Source: Thioalkalivibrio nitratireducens
GTDB lineage: Bacteria; Pseudomonadota; Gammaproteobacteria; Ectothiorhodospirales; Ectothiorhodospiraceae
Length of the DNA stretch: 34,373 nt
Reading direction: 5' to 3'
Assembly (NCBI GenBank): GCA_011390385.1
Contig: JAABSN010000012.1
Location: forward strand, 1-34,373
Positions 17,685-26,041 of the stretch are shown here, one piece after another. The notes below the pieces were generated by a model. The model saw only the letters and a list, made by a program, of their open reading frames with translations, made no database searches and had not been told where the DNA came from. Within the stretch, counting starts at the first letter, position 1, and the number at the start of each line of letters is the position of its first letter. A program made the translations under genes and the position numbers.

Positions 17685-18272
17685 TCAGATACTGATTCCG
17701 GCCGCTCGATCCACCATCTCGCGCAACGTGTCCTGAAGACCCAACGCACGTTCCTGCAGCGCCAGCGGCAACGGCCTGCCACCATGAATCACAAAATCGA
17801 GATTGGGGCTCATCAGCCACAGCCTACCCCGCTCGTCCTGATACAGAATCACGCGGCACGGTAGAAAAGCCGCCATGGCGGGATTGAGTGCCATCAAATC
17901 CGTCGCGAGGTCCGGATCACAGAACAGGTAGGCATTGAGCAGGGGAAAGCTGCGCCCCGCTCGGGCAAGGACCTCCCGCTGAACATGGAGCGTACCTAAC
18001 GAATGCACTCCAAGCTCCGCCGCCGCCTCCTCCAGATGTTTCTCGATCTCGGCAATGGATCGCTGGGCAACGACCTGGCGTTGGTAGACCATTGCCGCCA
18101 TCGGATCCCCGGTTTCCAGAATCGTCCGGGCCATATTGGCGTACACGCCGAGGGCCACGTCGTCCAGGCTGCGGGCCTTGTTGACATAGGGCTCAAATGC
18201 CAGGATGACCACCGCCATGACGATCAGCGAGGCAGCCCCCACCAGTGCGAGCAGATTGCGCAACAGCCTCAT
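17685..18272 (-). CDS. DUF302 domain membrane protein
   Basis: A 195-residue protein with an N-terminal hydrophobic helix (about 5-26) that is a signal anchor, and a DUF302 domain from about residue 80 to the end. The recognisable core is LLNAYLFCDPDLATDLMALN followed by NPAMAAFLPCRVILYQDE and RLWLMSPNLDFVIHGG. DUF302 proteins are small alpha/beta proteins of unknown biochemical role, some found beside sulfur- or heme-related genes. The middle is helical and charged (SIAEIEKHLEEAAAELG). A cysteine stands in each of the two conserved blocks. It is most likely periplasmic and membrane-tethered. Confidence 0.82.
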   Translation of the reverse strand: MRLLRNLLALVGAASLIVMAVVILAFEPYVNKARSLDDVALGVYANMARTILETGDPMAAMVYQRQVVAQRSIAEIEKHLEEAAAELGVHSLGTLHVQREVLARAGRSFPLLNAYLFCDPDLATDLMALNPAMAAFLPCRVILYQDERGRLWLMSPNLDFVIHGGRPLPLALQERALGLQDTLREMVDRAAGISI

Positions 18273-18381
18273 TTTGCGCCCCGGGAATCATGGAGGGCCT
18301 CAACCCGCAGGGACAGGCAGAGTTGTGGCCTGAAGCATGGAGGCACGGCATCTCGCTGGCATAGGACAACAGAGCGCTATT

Positions 18382-19374
18382 CTACCTGAATTGCTCGAGG
18401 TGTGAGCGCCCATCCGGATGGTAGCGATCATAGACGGAGGCGAGGCGCCGCAGCATGGCACTTCGCTCCTTGGCCGGCAGCGTCTGGATCGCCGCGTCGT
18501 AGGCGGCAAGTGCAGCCGGGAAATTCCTGGCCATGAAATGGTAGTTGCCCATCTCGCCATAAAGGTCTGCCAGCCCCGGCGTTGTTGAAGGCAGTTCCCG
18601 CAAGTCCTGAGCCATTGCCTCCGCCGCTGCGTTCGGACCCCGGCTTCGGGCCAGCGAGCGAGCGCGCGCGAGCACTTCCGCCTGGCGCTCGGTCGATCCG
18701 GTATCAGCGACAGGATCAGGAGACGTTTCCGCCACCGGCGCAGCCGCCGATTCTCCGTCCTCCCCCTCGCTCTCTGCGACTGCCGCCGGTTCCTTCCGGC
18801 TATCCCGAACCTCCACCTCGGTGCCGGCATCTGCGCGAACCGGGGTACCGTTCGTCGCAACGGGGGTGTCCGACCCCGACCGCGCCAGATCCTCCGATGC
18901 CGGAGCCGGTTCGGGCCCGGCGTCTTTCTCGGTCACCGCACTCTTGGCATCCGCAGCTTTCCGAGAGAGTGTCGTCGAGTCGCTTGCAGCAACCGGCACT
19001 ACCTCCTCGGTCGGTCGATCAATGTCTTCCTCCGATCCCGATCCGGCGGCGGTCTTCCGCTGTGCGGTCGGGTTGCGGGGAGGCGCGTCATGGGCCGAGG
19101 TACCGGTGTCCATCGCAGCGGAGTCAGATAGCGATGCCAGATCCGGGTCGGCTGCTGTGACCACTTCATCCACCGAGTCACCTGAAGCAGATGGAGTCGA
19201 CTCCGACTGCAGCGCCGGTTCGGCGACTTCAGCCGCACGTGCCGACTCAGCGGGTGCATCCTCGGCCGATGGGGGCCCGCCGGCGAGCCAGTCACGATTC
19301 GCCCATGCGATCACCCAGAGGACAATGACGAGGAAAATCCAGTATTTACGCAAAAAGGTGCGCGCTGCAGCCAT
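18382..19374 (-). CDS. Membrane-anchored protein with disordered linker and TPR-like end
   Basis: A 330-residue protein of three parts. A single membrane helix lies at about 11-26 (YWIFLVIVLWVIAWA). Residues about 30-230 are low-complexity, rich in Ala, Ser, Thr, Glu and Asp, and probably disordered. The C-terminal 90 residues are helical and TPR-like, with MGNYHFMARNFPAALAAYDA and RSAMLRRLASVYDRY. With this topology the TPR end would reach into the periplasm on a long tether, like envelope proteins that bridge the inner membrane to a distant target. Exact function is not recognised. It lies directly downstream of the ParA gene (48-base gap). Confidence 0.78.
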   Translation of the reverse strand: MAAARTFLRKYWIFLVIVLWVIAWANRDWLAGGPPSAEDAPAESARAAEVAEPALQSESTPSASGDSVDEVVTAADPDLASLSDSAAMDTGTSAHDAPPRNPTAQRKTAAGSGSEEDIDRPTEEVVPVAASDSTTLSRKAADAKSAVTEKDAGPEPAPASEDLARSGSDTPVATNGTPVRADAGTEVEVRDSRKEPAAVAESEGEDGESAAAPVAETSPDPVADTGSTERQAEVLARARSLARSRGPNAAAEAMAQDLRELPSTTPGLADLYGEMGNYHFMARNFPAALAAYDAAIQTLPAKERSAMLRRLASVYDRYHPDGRSHLEQFR

Positions 19375-19422
19375 GGTTCACCTTGGAGTTCTTGATGATT
19401 GCGGTAGATGGGGACCGTGGAC

Positions 19423-20058
19423 TTATCGGCGATTCTTCCGAAAAATGGTCTTGGCCAGCTCATCGAGTTCGAGAGCGGCCTTACCGCGACGCTCCAGTTC
19501 CTGAACCGACAGCCCCTCGCTGAACGAGCGTCGGAAGGCCATGCGTTGACGGAGGCGCGGGCGCAGTGCCCGGATACCTTCGATCATTCCGAGAGCACCA
19601 AAGGCTTCGTCAGACTCACGCACCGCCTGGTGTGTGTCCGCTCGGTTGATGAAGCCCATGATTTCGGGTTTGGAGCGATCGCCACGCAACTCCACGATCT
19701 TCTTCACGAAACGTTGCGTCGACCATACGTCCGCCTGACTGGGGGGGACGGGGATGACGACCTGATCGGCAGCGAGGATCGCCGCATACATCGTGCCGAG
19801 GTCGGAGGGCCCGACGTCGACAATGATGTCCTGATAGGCGTCTCCGGCCTTCATCGCCTCATCGAGGCTTTGGGAGAGTTCCAGAACGGGGGTATACCCT
19901 TCCTCCTCGCGAACGCGCACGACATCCGTCAGTGTCGCCTGCGGGTCGAGATCGACCACGAGAACCTTGCGCTTGTTTGCGAGTGCCCACAGGGCCAGAT
20001 TGAATGCGACCGTGCTTTTTCCGGTACCGCCTTTCAAATTGCCGATGACTGTCAGCAT
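19423..20058 (-). CDS. Orphan ParA/MinD-family ATPase
   Basis: A 211-residue cytoplasmic ATPase of the ParA/MinD superfamily. The deviant Walker A is KGGTGKST (9-16, with the signature Lys9). Walker A' is DLDPQAT, and the Walker B strand reads IIVDVGPSD. The end has basic segments (RPRLRQRM, FRKNRR) suited to non-specific DNA binding. There is no ParB gene, no visible parS site and no replication gene, so chromosome or plasmid partition is unlikely. Such orphan ParAs position cargoes such as carboxysomes (McdA), chemoreceptor arrays and flagella. It lies between a sulfur-globule-like protein gene and a tethered envelope protein gene. The ATG at 20056-20058 has no strong ribosome site; upstream in-frame alternatives exist. 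Confidence 0.9.
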   Translation of the reverse strand: MLTVIGNLKGGTGKSTVAFNLALWALANKRKVLVVDLDPQATLTDVVRVREEEGYTPVLELSQSLDEAMKAGDAYQDIIVDVGPSDLGTMYAAILAADQVVIPVPPSQADVWSTQRFVKKIVELRGDRSKPEIMGFINRADTHQAVRESDEAFGALGMIEGIRALRPRLRQRMAFRRSFSEGLSVQELERRGKAALELDELAKTIFRKNRR

Positions 20059-20130
20059 CCGGAGCCTCAAGGCAAGGGGTTGAGGAAGTCCTGCCCGGCG
20101 CAAGCCGGACAGGCTTTCACTTGCGTTGGC

Positions 20131-20472
20131 TTACCAACGCGGGCCGTAGCCGTAGCCAGGGCCGTATCCGCCGTAGCCGGGCTGGCCGTAGCCATAGCCG
20201 GAACCATCACCGCGACCATAGCCGTGGCCCCGGCTTGCGCCACGCCCTGACATGCCGAAATCCATGTCGTTGAACATGTCGCCCATGCCGAACATGTCAC
20301 CCATGCCGCGTCCATAGCCTGGACCGTAGCCACCATAGCCCGGCGCATAACCGGGGCCATAGCCCGGGCCACCCCAGCCTGGACCGCCCCACTGCGCCGA
20401 CGCGAGCATCGGTGCTGCGGACAGCGCAGCGACAGAAGCGGCCATAACGAATGCCTTGACGAACTTGCTCAT
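20131..20472 (-). CDS. Sulfur-globule-like secreted Gly/Tyr-rich protein
   Basis: A 113-residue secreted protein. The signal peptide MSKFVKAFVMAASVAALSAA ends at ASA, with likely cleavage after residue 26. The mature 87 residues are built of GYGPGY, PGYGGYGP and GWGGPG repeats with a short central DMFGMGDMFNDMDFGM stretch. This composition is that of the sulfur globule proteins that coat periplasmic sulfur in Chromatiaceae and relatives. Gly/Tyr-rich proteins also occur in other coats, so the call rests on composition and context. An excellent ribosome site (GGAGG, five bases before the ATG at 20470-20472) suggests strong expression. Strongly repetitive coding DNA makes its length variable in evolution. 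Confidence 0.8.
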   Translation of the reverse strand: MSKFVKAFVMAASVAALSAAPMLASAQWGGPGWGGPGYGPGYAPGYGGYGPGYGRGMGDMFGMGDMFNDMDFGMSGRGASRGHGYGRGDGSGYGYGQPGYGGYGPGYGYGPRW

Positions 20473-20553
20473 GAAAACCTCCAATGGAGTGTTGTGCCCT
20501 CTTTAGAATTACGCACTGGCCATGAGGGCTACCGACCTGTGCGCATTGTGTAT

Positions 20554-21087
20554 TCAGTACGGCATCCCGAACATGGGTATGCCTGACGACGAGCCATAAA
20601 GCGGGGAAAGCAGCCCCGGCGTCGTCAGACCGGTTCCGGGAAACAGCATACCACTACCCAGATAGCTGCTATAGGGAGAAAGTCCCGGGTAGGTCAAACC
20701 GGGAACGCCATAGATCCCGGACGACCCGGGAACCGAACCATAGCCATAAGGATCGGGGGCGGCCCGACCCAGCGCATCAGGCGCGGCCCTGATCTCTCCT
20801 GTCGGAGGATACCGCGAAGCGTCGCCGTACCCTGGCTGGACGAAGTCTCCAGGATTGGAAGAACGCCTTCGCCGCTCGTCCACCGGATCATAGTCCCGAG
20901 GCGCGAAACGGCCGTCGGAATACGGGCGCAACTCCAGAGCCGGTGCCCGCTGCTCGGGCGTAGCCCAGGGGTTGCCGCGGTCACGGGCCTCAAGACCACC
21001 CATCGGGGCGTTGCCCAATACCACGCCGAGCAATAGCACCCAGCCCGATATCCGCCCGGGAAGTCGTTCGCTGGCCAACCGGTTCAT
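20554..21087 (-). CDS. Secreted Pro/Gly/Tyr/Ser-rich protein
   Basis: A 177-residue protein with an N-terminal hydrophobic segment (GWVLLLGVVLGNAP, about 15-28) that looks like a signal peptide. The middle, to residue about 110, is charged and Arg/Asp/Pro-rich (RPYSDGRFAPRDYDPVDERR). The C-terminal half is a low-complexity run of Gly, Pro, Tyr, Ser and Leu, with GLTYPGLSPYSSYLGSG and GIPMFGMPY. No family is recognised. Its composition and position between two other secreted aromatic/Gly-rich proteins suggest a structural coat or matrix component. Gaps to its neighbours are 69 and 81 bases. The start has only a weak ribosome site. Confidence 0.72.
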   Translation of the reverse strand: MNRLASERLPGRISGWVLLLGVVLGNAPMGGLEARDRGNPWATPEQRAPALELRPYSDGRFAPRDYDPVDERRRRSSNPGDFVQPGYGDASRYPPTGEIRAAPDALGRAAPDPYGYGSVPGSSGIYGVPGLTYPGLSPYSSYLGSGMLFPGTGLTTPGLLSPLYGSSSGIPMFGMPY

Positions 21088-21156
21088 GGTCCCGGGCCAA
21101 CCTCCAGCACGTGGGTTCCCTGGCGATGGCTGCCCACGGCGGGAGGGTATCCCTGC

Positions 21157-21918
21157 TTACTCGGCCGAACCTTGTTCAGCGTTCGCCGGGGCGTCGTAGC
21201 GGGTTTCCATGGCCTGCCGCCGTTCTTCCATCATTTTCTCCATCGCTTCCCGCTGCTTTTCCATTTCGGCCATGTAGGCTTCGCGGCCGGCTTCCATCGC
21301 CTTTTCGCGGGCCTCACGCATTTCTTCGATCTCCTGCATCTGCTTCTCGCGCTCGGCCATCATCTCCTTCATGCGCTCTTCACGCTCGGCCATGGCCTGC
21401 TTGATTTCCTCGGGCATCTCGGCCATATAGGCGGCACGGGCCGCCTCCATCGCCTTCATGCGCGCCTCGCGCATCGCCTCCATCTCTTCCATGCGCTCCG
21501 CCCGCTGCGCTTCCATGGCCTTCATGCGCTCTTCACGCTCAGCCTCCATCGCCTTCATGCGCTCTTCACGCTCGGCCATGGCCGCCTTCATTTCCTCGGA
21601 CATTTCCGGCATCTGTCCGCGCTGCCCCTCGCGGACCCACGGCGGCGGTTCAAAGGCAGGCGCCTGCCGGTCCATGAACTCCGGGCGCTGCGGCATGCCA
21701 TAGCCCTGCGGCATCCCGTAGCCGTGGCGCGGCGCGTATCCGCCGTCAGGCCGACCATACCCGTAGGCCATCGGCCCGTGGCCGAAGCCAGGGGCGCCAT
21801 AGGTCTGCCCCGATGCGCCCTCGTTTGCCTGCACGGCGCCAGTCAGCGCCAGCGTGGCGGCCACAGCGAGGGCCGTCAGCGAAAACTTGCCAAAACGATT
21901 GCTCGAATCTTGCTTCAT
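21157..21918 (-). CDS. Secreted protein: Gly/Tyr-rich head plus Met/Glu/Arg helical repeat
   Basis: A 253-residue secreted protein. The signal peptide probably ends at VQA (about residue 31). Residues 32-80 are Gly/Tyr/Met/Pro-rich (GFGHGPMAYGYGRPDGG), like the nearby sulfur-globule-like protein. Residues about 105-240 form an almost uninterrupted charged helix of repeated units such as AEREERMKAME, with methionine about every four to seven residues. This would be a coiled coil or single alpha-helix. AGGAGA lies seven bases before the ATG, a strong site. The repeats are recent at DNA level: a 21-base unit recurs exactly at 21367, 21520 and 21553. No family is recognised; a methionine-rich scaffold or metal-binding role is conjecture. 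Confidence 0.78.
   Translation of the reverse strand: MKQDSSNRFGKFSLTALAVAATLALTGAVQANEGASGQTYGAPGFGHGPMAYGYGRPDGGYAPRHGYGMPQGYGMPQRPEFMDRQAPAFEPPPWVREGQRGQMPEMSEEMKAAMAEREERMKAMEAEREERMKAMEAQRAERMEEMEAMREARMKAMEAARAAYMAEMPEEIKQAMAEREERMKEMMAEREKQMQEIEEMREAREKAMEAGREAYMAEMEKQREAMEKMMEERRQAMETRYDAPANAEQGSAE
21367..21583 (-). repeat. Exact DNA repeats within the helical-repeat gene
   Basis: A 21-base unit beginning CTTCATGCGCTCTTCACG on the plus strand occurs at 21367-21387, 21520-21540 and 21553-21573. The first and third copies are identical for ten further bases. They encode repeats of the charged helix, and identity at codon level points to recent duplication or gene conversion. Confidence 0.75.
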
Positions 21919-21968
21919 GAGTATGTCTCCTGATTTTAAAGTTTTTTCGGTTATCTTACTTCTTGCGC

Positions 21969-24900
21969 CTACTTCAAACGAATGCCGCGGCGCCGACGGG
22001 TATTGCTGGTTGTTGCCCCGGCTGCCCCGGACTCTTCCCCCAGTCCGACTTTGGCATCGACCGCACGGCTTCCTTTTCCAGACTGCGCCGCAGGTTCAGG
22101 CGCAACTGTTGACCCCTCTCCTGCGGATTCCTTCTTTTGCTCCCGGGTGCGAGAGGGTGTTTCACCGCCCGCTTTCGCGGGCCGAGTTGCCTGCGTGGAA
22201 CGCCGAGGCACATTGCTGTCATCGTTTCCAGCGGCGTCCGATTGCGTGGCACGGGCTTTCGACCGCGCCTGAGGCTTTTCGCCGTCACCTGACGGTACCG
22301 AAGAGCCAACGGGAGCATTCTTGGACGCACCGGAAACCTCGCCAGATCCAGACCCCGGCTCCGACGGTCCACCCGTCGTACCACCACCGGCTCCCGGGCT
22401 CGGGGAGCCCGGTCCACCGGGACCACCTGTGCCAGGACCCGGTGGTCCATCGGAGCCACCTCCGATCAAGCGCAGAATGAGCCGCGCCAATGCGCGCAGC
22501 AACTGCACAACGCCCTCGACAATACTGGCGATCAAGGATTTCAGGTAAAGCCACGCAAGACCGAGCCCCCGGGAAAGAGGACCATCGGCCGGCGCGGTCA
22601 TCTTCCGTGGCTTTCCGGGCACGTTCTCGTCTGCAGCGGGCTCGCCGTACTCGGGACCCATCGCTGCAAGGGTGCCGTCACCCCCGGTATCCCCTTCCGC
22701 ATGATCGAGACCCTCAAAGGTCTTGCGAGCACTGATGCAACCCAGCGGGATGACCAACAAGGTAAGCAGCGTGGCGACGATCGTGCCAAACATCAGGGAT
22801 ACCGCCATTCCCTGGAAGATCGGGTCGAACAGGATCACGCTGGAGCCGGCGAGCAGCGCAAAAGCCGTGATCAGGATTGGCCGGGTACGTGCCTGGCAAG
22901 CGTTGATCATCGCCTGCATCAGGTCCTCGCCCTCGGCCACCTGGTGTCTCGCAAAATCCACAAGAAGTATCGAGTTGCGGACGATAATGCCCGCCAGCGC
23001 GATGAAGCCGATCATCGACGTCGCGGTAAACTCAGCTCCGAGTATCCAATGCCCGGGGATAATCCCGATCAGGGTCAACGGAATGGGCGCCATCACGATC
23101 GCGGGCAGGAGAAAGTTACCGAACTCCCAGACCACGAGCATGTAAATGAGCACCAGCGCAATGGCGAATGCGATGCCCATGTCCCGGAAGGTTTCGTAGG
23201 TAACGGTCCACTCTCCCGCCCACTCGAACGCCACGGAACCGTCATTAGGTGGCGGAGCCACCCAGTACGACTGGAGTTCCCCGCCTCCGGGCAGCGAATA
23301 ATCCTCGATTTGCTGTTCCACTTCCAGCATGCCGTAAATGGGCGCCGCCAATCTCCCGACCGTTTCGGCCGTCACATATTCAACCGGTCTCAGATTCTTG
23401 TGGAAAATGGGCTCATCCTGCGGCATGCGCACGAATTCACCCAATTCCGAAAGCGGTACGGAGCCGCCCGCCATCGTCGGCACCGGGAGCAGGAGCAGGT
23501 TCTGGACATTCGACCTTGCCACAAGCGGCAGGCGCAGTCGGATCATATGCGGCTCGACCAGCGAACGCGCCTTTACATCTCCCAGCAGTTGCCCTCCAAC
23601 CGCTGACTCCAACGTCCGATTCACTGCGTCGACGGTTACGCCACGCCGAAGAGCCTTGTCGCGCTCGACATTGAAATGCCACACGTCGTATGGCGCTTGC
23701 AGAAAGCTGTCTACGTCGTCCAGGTGCGGAGCGTTGTCGAACATGCGCTCCATGTCCAAAGCCACCTGTCGCCTGACTTCGGCGTCGGGTCCATAGATCT
23801 CGGCCACCACGGACTGGAGGACTGGAGGGCCGGGCGGCATCTCGACCACCTGAATCCGGGCGCCGGCCGCCTCGGCCAGCGGGGCCACCAGTGCGCGTGC
23901 CTCGACAGCGATATCGTGGCTGGTCCGTTTGCGGTCACCCTTGTCCAGCAACTGCACCTGGATATCAGCCTGCCAGGGCTCCTGGCGAAGATAATAGTGC
24001 CGAACCAGGCCATTGAAGTTGAAGGGCGAGGCGGTGCCGACATAGGCCTGGACGGCGGTCACCTCGGGCAATTCACGAAGAACCATCGCAAGTTCATGGG
24101 TGAGGGTCGCGGTTTTCGGCAGCGCGGTCCCCTCGGGGAAATTGATCACCACGTTGAATTCGGGCTTGTTGTCGAGCGGCAACATCTTCACCGACACATC
24201 CTTGGTGAAAAAGAGCATCACGGTCAGGAAGAAGACGACCAGGATTCCGATCAGGAAACCCCAGCCGTAGGTCCGATTGTTCACCAGGCCGGGGATGGCC
24301 TTGGCGAACAAGCGCCCCATCATCTCGTTCTGCTTGTGCTCCTTCTCTTCGGCACGCTGCAGATATTCCATCGTCGGCCGCAGGCGCCAGGCCAGCCAGG
24401 GAGTGAACAGGAATGCTGCAACCAGCGAGAACAGCATCGCAACCGAACCCAAGGCCGGAATCGGTTGCATGTACGGCCCCATCATTCCGGTCACGAAGCC
24501 CATTGGGAGCAGAGCCGCGATCACTGTGAATGTGGCAAGGATAGTTGGGTTGCCCACCTCGGCAACGGCATCCACCGTGGTTTCGGTATCGACACCCCGC
24601 TTCATCAGCCATCGCCGATAGATGTTTTCCACCACAACGATCGCGTCGTCGACCAGAATGCCAATGGCGAAGATCAGCGCGAACAGGCTGACCCGGTCGA
24701 TCGTATAGCCCATCAACCAGGCGCTGAATATGGTGAACAGGAGCACGACGGGGATCACGATCAGCACGACCAGCGCCGCGCGCAGGCCGAGGAAGATGAA
24801 CACCAGAACGGTCACGGCCGCGGTAGCGATGAAGAGCTTGAACATCAACTCATTCACCTTGGCGTTGGCCGTCTCCCCGTAGTTGCGGGTCACCGAGACT

Positions 24901-25946
24901 TCGACGTTGTCGGGGATGACCTGGCCTTTCAGCAGTTCCAGCCGTTCCAGTATGCCGTTGGCCACCGCAACACCATTCGAACCCTCCTTCTTGGCAATCG
25001 CGATGGTGACCGCTGCGGCACCCTCCGGAGCAGCGTCCGCCTGTCCGCCAGCGACACCGGTGTAGTAGCGGACGAAGCGGTCAACCGGGCCGGGACCATA
25101 GATCACTTCCGCAACATCACGGACATAGATGGGGCGACCTTCGTCGACCGTGATCAACAGACGTCCGATATCCTGGGCATCGCGCAGGAACGAACCCGTA
25201 TAGATGGGCGTATCGTTCGGCCCGACCTCTATGGTTCCGGCGGTAAGCTCGGAGTTGGCTCCCTGCACCGCCTGCGCGATCTGCTGCATGGTCACGTTGT
25301 GCCCGGCGAGCCGCTCGGGCATCACTTCGATCCGGACCATCTCCTCACGGCCACTGACCACGAAGCTCTGGCTGGTATTGGGCACCTCGTTCAGGTATTG
25401 CAGCGAATCCAGCGCGATCTGCCGCAGCATCGCGTCATCGAGATCGTGCGACCAGAGCGTGAGGGTCACCGTGGGAACGTCATCCACACCCTTGGGTTTC
25501 ACCATCGGCTCGGATACGCCAGGCGCCATCAGATCCCGGTTCGATGTGAGCTTGTCATGCACCTTGACGATGGATGACTCCATCTCTTCACCCACGTCGA
25601 ACTGCACCGTGACCATTGCCTGACCACGATGAGAGACGCTGTACACGTTGTCGACGCCGGATATCTCACTCATCAGGCGCTCGAGCGGTCGCGCAACGAG
25701 GCTGGCCACCTGCTCCGAGGGCACTCCCGGGTACTGGACAAAGATGTCCACCATCGGGACAGAGATCTGCGGATCCTCCTGGCGGGGTGTGATCACCAGA
25801 CCCAGAATACCGATCCCCAGCGTAGCCAACAGAAGCAGGGGTGACAAAGGCGAGTGGATAAAGGTCTGCGCCATCCTCCCGGCCAACCCGAGATCCTTGG
25901 CAGGGACGTCGTCACCTACGGCATGCTGATTGTTATGCTCGGACAT
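21969..25946 (-). CDS. RND efflux transporter permease with long C-terminal extension
   Basis: A 1325-residue inner-membrane proton-driven RND permease. The N-terminal helix is followed by a periplasmic porter domain starting TPRQEDPQISVPMVDIFVQYPG. The TM4 proton-relay motif is GILVDDAIVVVENIYRRW with the paired aspartates. The second half repeats the fold, and the last helices end near residue 1070. A normal RND protein stops about there; this one continues for 255 residues. The extension is an acidic linker, an amphipathic helix (about 1127-1161, SLIASIVEGVVQLLRALARL), then a 164-residue Gly/Pro/Ser-rich tail ending in RRRRGIRLK. It follows its adaptor gene by 95 bases. No outer-membrane channel gene is present in the window. 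Substrate unknown. Confidence 0.92.
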   Translation of the reverse strand: MSEHNNQHAVGDDVPAKDLGLAGRMAQTFIHSPLSPLLLLATLGIGILGLVITPRQEDPQISVPMVDIFVQYPGVPSEQVASLVARPLERLMSEISGVDNVYSVSHRGQAMVTVQFDVGEEMESSIVKVHDKLTSNRDLMAPGVSEPMVKPKGVDDVPTVTLTLWSHDLDDAMLRQIALDSLQYLNEVPNTSQSFVVSGREEMVRIEVMPERLAGHNVTMQQIAQAVQGANSELTAGTIEVGPNDTPIYTGSFLRDAQDIGRLLITVDEGRPIYVRDVAEVIYGPGPVDRFVRYYTGVAGGQADAAPEGAAAVTIAIAKKEGSNGVAVANGILERLELLKGQVIPDNVEVSVTRNYGETANAKVNELMFKLFIATAAVTVLVFIFLGLRAALVVLIVIPVVLLFTIFSAWLMGYTIDRVSLFALIFAIGILVDDAIVVVENIYRRWLMKRGVDTETTVDAVAEVGNPTILATFTVIAALLPMGFVTGMMGPYMQPIPALGSVAMLFSLVAAFLFTPWLAWRLRPTMEYLQRAEEKEHKQNEMMGRLFAKAIPGLVNNRTYGWGFLIGILVVFFLTVMLFFTKDVSVKMLPLDNKPEFNVVINFPEGTALPKTATLTHELAMVLRELPEVTAVQAYVGTASPFNFNGLVRHYYLRQEPWQADIQVQLLDKGDRKRTSHDIAVEARALVAPLAEAAGARIQVVEMPPGPPVLQSVVAEIYGPDAEVRRQVALDMERMFDNAPHLDDVDSFLQAPYDVWHFNVERDKALRRGVTVDAVNRTLESAVGGQLLGDVKARSLVEPHMIRLRLPLVARSNVQNLLLLPVPTMAGGSVPLSELGEFVRMPQDEPIFHKNLRPVEYVTAETVGRLAAPIYGMLEVEQQIEDYSLPGGGELQSYWVAPPPNDGSVAFEWAGEWTVTYETFRDMGIAFAIALVLIYMLVVWEFGNFLLPAIVMAPIPLTLIGIIPGHWILGAEFTATSMIGFIALAGIIVRNSILLVDFARHQVAEGEDLMQAMINACQARTRPILITAFALLAGSSVILFDPIFQGMAVSLMFGTIVATLLTLLVIPLGCISARKTFEGLDHAEGDTGGDGTLAAMGPEYGEPAADENVPGKPRKMTAPADGPLSRGLGLAWLYLKSLIASIVEGVVQLLRALARLILRLIGGGSDGPPGPGTGGPGGPGSPSPGAGGGTTGGPSEPGSGSGEVSGASKNAPVGSSVPSGDGEKPQARSKARATQSDAAGNDDSNVPRRSTQATRPAKAGGETPSRTREQKKESAGEGSTVAPEPAAQSGKGSRAVDAKVGLGEESGAAGATTSNTRRRRGIRLK

Positions 25947-26041
25947 GGCTGTTTTTCAGTCTCTTTTCTTGGTATCCCTGCGCGCACGACCGAGGCTTCT
26001 CGCCGCGGTGTGACCCTGGGCTGAGAACATCCCCTGCGGAC

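Noticed and set aside
19423..20058. A plasmid or integrated-element partition system
   Set aside because: No ParB, parS, replication, integrase or transfer genes nearby, and the gene sits within a co-directional block of envelope genes.
20131..21918. Regular short repeats that could suggest a CRISPR array
   Set aside because: The repeats are in frame, encode Gly/Tyr or Glu/Arg/Met units, and have no constant repeat with unique spacers; no cas genes are near.
23676..25577. A 633-residue plus-strand open frame inside the RND permease
   Set aside because: Its translation is His/Gln/Asp/Arg-rich low-quality sequence mirroring the permease codons; no ribosome site or family.
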